Below are positions 6,484 to 10,212 of a DNA stretch of 10,212 bases, piece by piece (the first letter of the stretch is position 1; every line of letters starts with the position of its first letter). Both the position numbers and the translations under genes were made by a program. This stretch comes from JANMJD01 sp031371195. Its GTDB lineage: Bacteria; Actinomycetota; Acidimicrobiia; Acidimicrobiales; Ilumatobacteraceae. The DNA lies in assembly GCA_031371195.1 (NCBI GenBank), contig JANMJD010000193.1:1-10212 (forward strand), given 5' to 3'. The notes under the pieces are model-generated. The model made no database searches and had not been told where the DNA came from. It worked only from the letters and a program-made list of their open reading frames with translations.

Positions 6484-6514
6484 ATTGCCCAAAACGGCCG
6501 TCGTCTTGGGCAAT
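6484..6514 (+). terminator. Hairpin after the squalene-cyclase-like/GNAT operon
   Basis: ATTGCCCAA at 6484-6492 and TTGGGCAAT at 6506-6514 form a perfect 9-bp stem with a 13-nt loop, which itself contains the palindrome ACGGCCGT. The hairpin begins 17 bases past the GNAT stop. No T-tract follows, as is common for terminators in high-GC actinobacteria. Confidence 0.6.
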
Positions 6515-6649
6515 GTTGGGACTGGCGACGGCCGCTGGCAGGCCTTGCGCCCGGTTCCCCAAACGTGACCGGCGCGCGTCATCGCCGGGTTGTCCGCAAG
6601 CCGATGTATGCAAGCTAACTTGCGAAGAACTCACACCGAAAGGCAACTT

Positions 6650-6915
6650 GTGGCGGTGATTTCTCCGCTGATCGCATCCAGCGCTCGGCGGCACGACATC
6701 TTCGACAAACACATGATTCATGCCTTCAACAACCCGATCCTCACGGAGAACATGGACGAGGGCTTCACCATGTTCGTCGGTCCCGACCCCGCCGGAAATC
6801 TCTTGGAGATCGGCGTGATCGACTCAGAAAGCGGCCAATCATCGTCAACGAGATGAGGCACGAGCGAAGTACTCGAGGTGAACACCATGTCACGAAGTGC
6901 GCAGGAAATCCTTGA
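6650..6915 (+). pseudogene. Small toxin-like gene with a C-terminal frameshift
   Basis: From a GTG at 6650 (AAAGG six bases upstream) about 63 residues read VAVISPLIASSARRHDIFDK, then HMIHAFNNPIL, then DEGFTMFVGPDPAGNLLEIG. This resembles the small toxin-like partner in a two-gene module I recall from actinobacteria (pattern H-A-x-x-N-P-I ... D-E-G-F-T-M-x-x-G-x-x-x-x-G-x-L-L-E-I-G-V). As written, the frame ends with an unrelated tail at 6856. In the frame one base over, from 6838, it continues IIVNEMRHERSTRG, close to the expected I-x-V-x-x-M-x-x-R tail, and runs to 6915. The simplest reading is a single-base deletion near 6834-6838 (GGCC-AATC). A possible -10, TAACTT (6616-6621), lies inside the palindrome GCAAGCTAACTTGC (6610-6623). 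The biochemical class is not certain. Confidence 0.55.
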
Positions 6916-7161
6916 CCGGGCCGACGCCCTCGCCGCCCGTTTCGAGCGGCACGAACCCGACGAACACGAATTGCGCGACGCTGCGGCCTTGCGTCTCGTG
7001 CGAGAGGCGTTTCTACATCGGGCTGACGCCGAACGCCGGCTCGCCGACGCGGTCACCGATGCCCGGTCCGATGATCACTCATGGGCGGCCATCGGAGCGA
7101 TGGTCGGTACTCGGGCGCGGCCGCCCGCCAGCGTTATGGTCAACCGATCACGAACGGCTGA
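6887..7161 (+). pseudogene. Antitoxin-like partner gene with a C-terminal frameshift
   Basis: The ATG at 6887 has GAGGTG six bases upstream. The first ~73 residues run MSRSAQEILDRADALAARF to DDHSWAAIGAMVG, matching the helical antitoxin-like partner I recall beside the gene above. That family normally ends W-A-x-I-G-x-x-x-G-T-S-x-x-A-A-x-Q-R-Y-G. Here the frame is lost after GT. One base over, from 7111, the DNA reads SGAAARQRYGQPITNG and stops at 7159-7161. A single-base deletion around 7108-7111 (GGTAC-TCGGG) explains this. As written, the frame runs on to 7492, antisense to the integrase remnant, and is meaningless there. The restored stop sits inside the 7154-7175 hairpin, supporting it as the original end. 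The terminal motif suggests a DNA-binding or recognition helix that is now lost. Confidence 0.65.
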
Positions 7162-7175
7162 CAGGCGTCAGCCGT
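7154..7175. terminator. Strong hairpin overlapping the original antitoxin stop
   Basis: ACGGCTGAC (7154-7162) and GTCAGCCGT (7167-7175) form a perfect 9-bp stem with a 4-nt AGGC loop. The restored antitoxin stop codon TGA (7159-7161) lies within the left arm. The integrase remnant converges from the other side and stops at 7177, so the hairpin could serve both strands. No T-tract. Confidence 0.6.
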
Positions 7176-7176
7176 G

Positions 7177-7582
7177 TCACATTCCAGACGCCAGACGCCA
7201 GACGCCAGACGCCAGACGACCGAATACATGGTCGACCGCTGCACGGGTCTCGTCGTCGGTGCCCACCATAGGTGGCTGTAGGTGTCGAGGGTTGCGGTGG
7301 CCGACTGGCGGCCGAGGCCTTTCTGAGTTGGTGATGACCATCCTCGTGACCCGGGCCGGTATCGAGCGAGATGGGCAGCGAGCATCGGTGGACGGCCTGA
7401 CGGAGTGGAACCGTTCGAAACCCGGACGTGCTCTTGGGCGGACCGAAGGTCGGCTTGCCGCCCACGGCACCGAGCTGGCGGCCGACTCGTAGCTGACCAC
7501 GAAGGAAGTCGACCCCGGTCGACGGTCAGTCCGAAGCACTCGCTTTGGCGTACTCCGGGCCGGGGGCGACAATGATCAAGGC
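7177..7582 (-). pseudogene. Tyrosine recombinase (phage-type integrase) remnant
   Basis: Reading the minus strand from 7582 down, integrase pieces appear in order but in different frames: ALIIVA, then RQSECFGLTVDR, VDFLRGQLRVGRQLGAVGG, PTFGPPKSTSGFRTVPL, LAAHLARYRPGS, TATLDTYSHLW (Tyr codon at 7280-7278) and TDDETRAAVDHVFG, ending at 7177. These match the C-terminal catalytic domain of actinobacterial site-specific integrases. At least four frame changes are needed. Between LAAHLARY and TLDTYSHLW the stretch that should hold the H-x-L-R-H box is missing, and the first catalytic Arg region (usually G-L-R-W-G-E) reads VRQSE. The N-terminal SAM-like and AP2-like parts are absent. It cannot encode a working recombinase and marks a former integrative element. 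Confidence 0.8.
7184..7218. repeat. Five perfect tandem copies of a 7-bp unit
   Basis: CCAGACG is repeated five times without mismatch from 7184 to 7218. It lies between the TA terminator hairpin and the codons for the integrase C-terminus; on the minus strand it extends the integrase frame as a short R-L-A-S-G-V-W repeat. Slipped-strand expansion is the likely origin. Copy number may vary between strains or be an assembly error. Confidence 0.9.
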
Positions 7583-7625
7583 CCGGTGCCGATCGTCAAC
7601 CGAATTCCGACCTGATGGTGACGGT

Positions 7626-7653
7626 GAGCCGGTCTGTAGGCGGGATTCTGTTC
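7626..7653 (-). other. RNase P RNA 3'-end-like sequence, possible relic attachment site
   Basis: On the minus strand these 28 bases begin GAACAGAATCC and end CCTACAGACCGGCTC. They resemble the conserved 3' end of bacterial rnpB, where ACAGAA-CCGGCTTA-type sequence precedes the strand pairing with the 5' end. None of the other conserved rnpB elements, such as GAGGAAAGTCC, appear in the next 400 bases, so this is not a full gene. It lies 43 bases beyond the 5' end of the integrase remnant, as expected of an att duplication left by integration into a structural RNA gene. The similarity is from memory and short. It also overlaps a perfect small palindrome, ATTCTG-TT-CAGAAT (7645-7658). Confidence 0.3.
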
Positions 7654-8042
7654 AGAATGTGCCCTGACCTGGTCTTTTGTGGTTACGCAAGGGGTCCCAG
7701 TCCTCAGATGGTCCTCAGCCCAGTGCGAAATCGTCGTTCAGGACGGGCCGATACGAGGCGGCATAGCACGACATCCGGCGACATCGACCAAGCTCCGAAC
7801 GAGAACTTTGCTCGGCGAAGGCGGGGAGCGGCGACCTCATCGCGGCTAGCGGCGGACCGGCGGTCCGGAGCGATATCGAGCACGGATTACCTACATATCG
7901 CCGGCTATGCGGTGGCTCTGGGAGTCACGGGCCTGAACAGACTGTGCGGGTACCGTCGGTTGAGAGCCGGATCGTCGGGGTGGCTTCACCGTGGGACGGG
8001 GGTGTGCTGCACGGTCGCGCCGTCCTGCGCTCTCAGTTGGAT
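7654..8042. other. Non-coding or degenerate stretch
   Basis: Nearly 390 bases without a convincing gene on either strand. The plus-strand open frame through here has no recognisable motif and unconvincing composition. Small structures seen are the 8-base direct repeat GTCCTCAG at 7700-7707 and 7711-7718 (11-bp period), and a perfect CGGACC/GGTCCG hairpin with a 3-nt loop at 7853-7867. It probably belongs to the degraded element whose integrase remnant lies to the left. Confidence 0.4.
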
Positions 8043-8528
8043 TCAGTCAGCCCGACGGGCGGTGCGCTGGCGATGAGCGCGGACGCCGATCACCGCCGCG
8101 GCGATCAGCAGACCGATCACGATCGGGCTGGCGGACAGTACGAGGATGCCTGCGCCGATGTTCGCTCCGATCACGGCGGCGGTCACGACGCGGTACCCGC
8201 CGGCGACGATCACGCCGACGCTGATGAGCAAAGCGTCGATGATCAGGGTCGACCGCAAGATCGGTTCGCGACGGTGCTCTCGAATGAGCACGGCGACCGC
8301 ACTGGCGAGGACAGCGAGGGCGAGGATGCCGACGAATGTGACGTGACTTGGCGACCATGATGGTGGATGCATCACATAGTCGGGGTCCATGTCGGGTCCG
8401 ACCGTCGACAGATCCCCGATGGCGTAGTACACGGCGGGCGGTGCCGCGATGATGGCCAGCGCTGACACGTAACCCACTGGTCTGCGCCCACGAGGTGGTG
8501 TTCCAGGCGACGGGGCGGGCCAGTTCAT
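8043..8528 (-). CDS. Four-helix membrane protein of unknown function
   Basis: A 161-residue protein that I do not recognise. After a proline-rich basic cytoplasmic-type N-terminus, hydrophobic segments are visible at about residues 18-39 (VGYVSALAIIAAPPAVYYAI), 61-83 (VTFVGILALAVLASAVAVLI), 92-118 and 122-145. The C-terminus is Arg-rich (VRAHRQRTARRAD). The loop between helices 1 and 2 contains acidic residues and HPPSWSPSH. I chose the ATG at 8528 because CATAGT (8541-8536, minus strand) sits seven bases upstream, a leaderless-type arrangement; a GTG three codons earlier (8537) is also open. It lies 130 bases downstream of the SARP-like gene in the same direction, though it may have its own promoter. 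Codon pattern and hydrophobic layout make it a likely real gene. Confidence 0.7.
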   Translation of the reverse strand: MNWPAPSPGTPPRGRRPVGYVSALAIIAAPPAVYYAIGDLSTVGPDMDPDYVMHPPSWSPSHVTFVGILALAVLASAVAVLIREHRREPILRSTLIIDALLISVGVIVAGGYRVVTAAVIGANIGAGILVLSASPIVIGLLIAAAVIGVRAHRQRTARRAD

Positions 8529-8658
8529 CGGTACCACTATGACCGCGAAGCCCGTCGAGACGCGTCTGGACGTCCGTGACCGTTCGGCGGTGAGCGTATT
8601 CGAATCAGCAATCCTGTATCGGAGCGGGTCTTGGTTCCCGCCTCCCAGTCAGGCCGGG

Positions 8659-9327
8659 TCACCGCTGGAAGACTCTCGCCGACTCGGCTGCACGACCCGC
8701 CTGAGCGAGAGCCAACATCGACGAGCGCCACAGCGATTCCCGCAACGGGTGCTCCGCGATCGCCTGCTCGGCAGCAACGACGACATCGCCGAACAGTCCG
8801 ACGGCCAACAGGGATTCGAGCAACGCCTCGTGGGCCAACCCGTTCAACTCGGTCAGCAACGCAATCACCGGGGCCGCCCAGTCGTACGCCGCGACGTCGA
8901 TCAACGGCGGCCCCCGCCAACGGGCGAGCGCCGACCTCAAGACGTCAACGGCCAGGTGCGCTTCGCCCGCCTGGAGGAGCGTCCGTCCCTGCGCCACCTC
9001 AGCCTCGAAAAGCTCGGCATCGACAGCGACACCGGCTTGATCGAGGCGATACGACGAGCCATCGGTCAACACCCGTTCCGGTCCCAGGGTTCGCCTGAGG
9101 AGGGCGATCTGCGCTTGAAGCCGGTTTGCCGCCCCCGATACCCGCTCGCCGCCCCATATCGCCTCGGACAACCGCGATGCGTCCAAGGTCTGATTGCGAT
9201 GCAGCGCGAGTCGCAGCAGGATCGACCGACGTACCGATCCACCGATTGAAACCTCGTCCGACCCGACGCGGACAACCAGCGGGCCGAGTATGCAAATCTC
9301 GACCGGTCTCGAATCAGAGAAATCCAT
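8659..9327 (-). CDS. SARP-type (BTAD) transcriptional regulator, C-terminally short
   Basis: A 222-residue regulator of the SARP/AfsR class. Residues 1-95 form an OmpR-like winged helix (ICILGPLVVRVG, then DASRLSEAIWGGE and LQAQIALLRRTLG, ending in SSYRL). The bacterial transcriptional activation domain follows from about 98 (VDAELFEAEVAQGR, LARWRGPPLIDVA, ESLWRSSMLALAQAGRAAES). The start at 9327 is fixed by a stop three codons upstream; a G-rich stretch precedes it. The protein ends at ...RVFQR, whereas the domain normally continues about 25-30 residues through an E-L-G-x-x-P-S-x-x-L motif. A frame two bases over gives WEAGTKTRSDTGLLIRIR, a weak echo of that motif, so a frameshift is possible. 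It may still bind DNA but with an incomplete activation domain. Confidence 0.82.
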   Translation of the reverse strand: MDFSDSRPVEICILGPLVVRVGSDEVSIGGSVRRSILLRLALHRNQTLDASRLSEAIWGGERVSGAANRLQAQIALLRRTLGPERVLTDGSSYRLDQAGVAVDAELFEAEVAQGRTLLQAGEAHLAVDVLRSALARWRGPPLIDVAAYDWAAPVIALLTELNGLAHEALLESLLAVGLFGDVVVAAEQAIAEHPLRESLWRSSMLALAQAGRAAESARVFQR

Positions 9328-9630
9328 ACCCCGTCACCGCCGCAACGCTGAGAAGTCGAAATTCGAACGCAGCCATCACTCGGAGCGTACGACACCACAT
9401 CGAACCGGTCTGAAAGACCACGATCCGTGAACGATTCGCGCCGAGATCGACAACGCCGGGGGTCGACGACCGGCTGGGACAGCGCGTCAACCGAGGAACG
9501 GAGTGCTCGGCACGGATCACGCCAGCCCACCGAAATATGAGCGCCGTCCGCCACGTTGACGGCGAATCAGTCGCTACGAGACAACGCTTGCCTGCTCGCC
9601 CAGCGTGGTTGGCGTGGGCGCGTATGGCGT
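9328..9630. other. Intergenic region between the RidA-like and SARP-like genes
   Basis: About 300 bases with no convincing gene. It contains a small perfect hairpin, GGTCT-GAA-AGACC (9407-9419), upstream of the SARP-like gene. Just downstream of the RidA stop, CGCCCA/TGGGCG arms at 9597-9602 and 9615-9620 could act as a modest terminator. No clear promoter for the SARP-like gene was found. Confidence 0.4.
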
Positions 9631-10089
9631 TCAGAGCTGACTGATGCGGGCGGTGAGCTCGATTTCGACGGCGATGTCGAAGGGAAGTTCCGCCATTCCG
9701 ACTGCGCTACGAGTGTGTCGACCTCGCTCGCCGAAGATATCGATGAGCAGGTTCGAGCAGCCGTCGATGACCGCCGGGGTCTGGTTGAACCCGGGCGCTA
9801 CGTTGACCATGCCGAAGACCTTGAGGATGCGCTCGATGCGGTCGAGCGTGCCGAGTTCTGCTTGCAGCGTGGCCAGGATCGACAGTGTCGTCATGCGGGC
9901 GGCGAGTTGGCCTTGGGCAAGCGTGACGGTCGCGCCAACCTTGCCCCGGATGATGTCATGGCCGTTGATCGGCCCGTGACCGCCGACGTAAACGAGATCG
10001 TTATCGACGACACAAGCCAGATAGGAGCCGGCCGGAGGGAACACCGGTGGCAAGATCAGCCCCAGTTCGACGAGACGCTGCGCGATCAC
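9631..10089 (-). CDS. RidA/YjgF-family protein
   Basis: A 152-residue member of the RidA (YjgF/YER057c/UK114) family. Archetypal RidA hydrolyses reactive imines/enamines released by PLP enzymes; many subfamilies differ. Seen: QRLVELGLILPP at the N-terminus, LVYVGGHGPI (the usual S-G-Q/H-x-P strand with G for S), GKVGATVTLAQGQLAAR, LGTLDRIERILKVFGMVNVAPGF, and a C-terminal TRSAVGMAELPFDIAVEIEL containing the Arg and Glu positions of the active site. The track of open codons extends to a GTG at 10182, but homologues begin near V-I-A-Q-R-L. A -10 box TAGCGT (10102-10097, minus) lies seven bases before the GTG at 10089, so I choose this leaderless start. It appears monocistronic; the substrate is unknown. 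Confidence 0.85.
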   Translation of the reverse strand: MIAQRLVELGLILPPVFPPAGSYLACVVDNDLVYVGGHGPINGHDIIRGKVGATVTLAQGQLAARMTTLSILATLQAELGTLDRIERILKVFGMVNVAPGFNQTPAVIDGCSNLLIDIFGERGRHTRSAVGMAELPFDIAVEIELTARISQL

Positions 10090-10096
10090 CGGGCCG

Positions 10097-10102
10097 ACGC
10101 TA
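10097..10102 (-). promoter_or_regulatory. Leaderless -10 box before the RidA-like gene
   Basis: TAGCGT on the minus strand, seven bases upstream of the GTG at 10089, places transcription start at the start codon. No good -35 is visible, which is common for this promoter type. It supports the internal start over the GTG at 10182. Confidence 0.4.
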
Positions 10103-10212
10103 CACGCGACGATCGATTCGACGATCTGGCGCGTCACCCCGATGACGTCGCTGAGGGTCGCTCGAACAGATACCGGAGGCACGATTCACGACCGTCGCTG
10201 ACACGCGCCAGC

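Noticed and set aside
7184..7218. CRISPR array
   Set aside because: The 7-bp units are contiguous with no spacers and no cas genes nearby; it is a simple tandem repeat.
7162..7492. C-terminal extension of the antitoxin-like frame to 7492
   Set aside because: Past the frameshift it reads through the terminator hairpin, the tandem repeat and antisense to integrase codons; the true end is the shifted stop at 7159-7161.
7626..8042. Complete RNase P RNA gene on the minus strand
   Set aside because: Only the 3'-end-like piece is seen; conserved internal elements such as GAGGAAAGTCC are absent from the following 400 bases.
8539..9249. 236-codon plus-strand frame opposite the SARP-like gene
   Set aside because: Antisense shadow of the winged-helix/BTAD gene, Gln/Arg-rich, no motif.
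9403..9414. Second att copy: CCGGTCTG shared with 7629-7636
   Set aside because: Only eight bases match and the flanks differ; chance similarity in high-GC DNA is likely.

Overview
The window is high-GC DNA. It carries WYL, SARP/BTAD and VapBC-type genes, several TAnnnT boxes placed 6-7 nt upstream of a start codon (leaderless layout), and hairpin terminators without T-tracts. All this fits an actinobacterium; I cannot name the genus. The density of broken genes around 1.7-2.1 kb and 6.6-7.7 kb marks it as accessory, decaying genome space.

Layout. At 1-68 (minus) an IS630-type transposase start runs off the left edge. It is followed at 94-738 (minus) by a DUF4389 membrane protein. A 0.3 kb spacer leads to an RHH antitoxin/PIN toxin pair (1072-1715, plus) with a leaderless promoter. 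A remnant of a DUF5615 PIN-like toxin (1874-2038, minus) abuts the 3' end of a large ankyrin-repeat protein (2082-3605, minus). Next is a WYL-domain regulator (3757-4773, minus), divergent from a two-gene operon: a short squalene-cyclase-like protein (4908-5858) and a GNAT acetyltransferase (5855-6466). The two units share a compact intergenic region with overlapping opposed -10 boxes, a repeated TCCGGA site and a possible 29-residue leaderless leader peptide.

From 6.6 to 7.7 kb the DNA is a graveyard. A small toxin/antitoxin-like pair has one apparent single-base deletion in each gene. Its original stop codon lies inside a 9-bp-stem terminator. A 7-bp repeat (five copies) follows, then an antisense tyrosine-recombinase (integrase) pseudogene with several frameshifts and a deletion removing the central catalytic box. 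Beyond its 5' end lies a short sequence resembling the 3' end of RNase P RNA, possibly a relic attachment site. The right end holds a four-helix membrane protein, a SARP/BTAD regulator that stops early inside its BTAD domain, and a RidA-family protein, all on the minus strand.

The best candidate for an under-described system is the WYL regulator / squalene-cyclase-like / GNAT locus with its shared control region. The most informative evolutionary story is the eroded integrase plus toxin-antitoxin remnant with a possible rnpB-derived att scar. All functional statements are from reading translated sequence against remembered family patterns; no database search was run.
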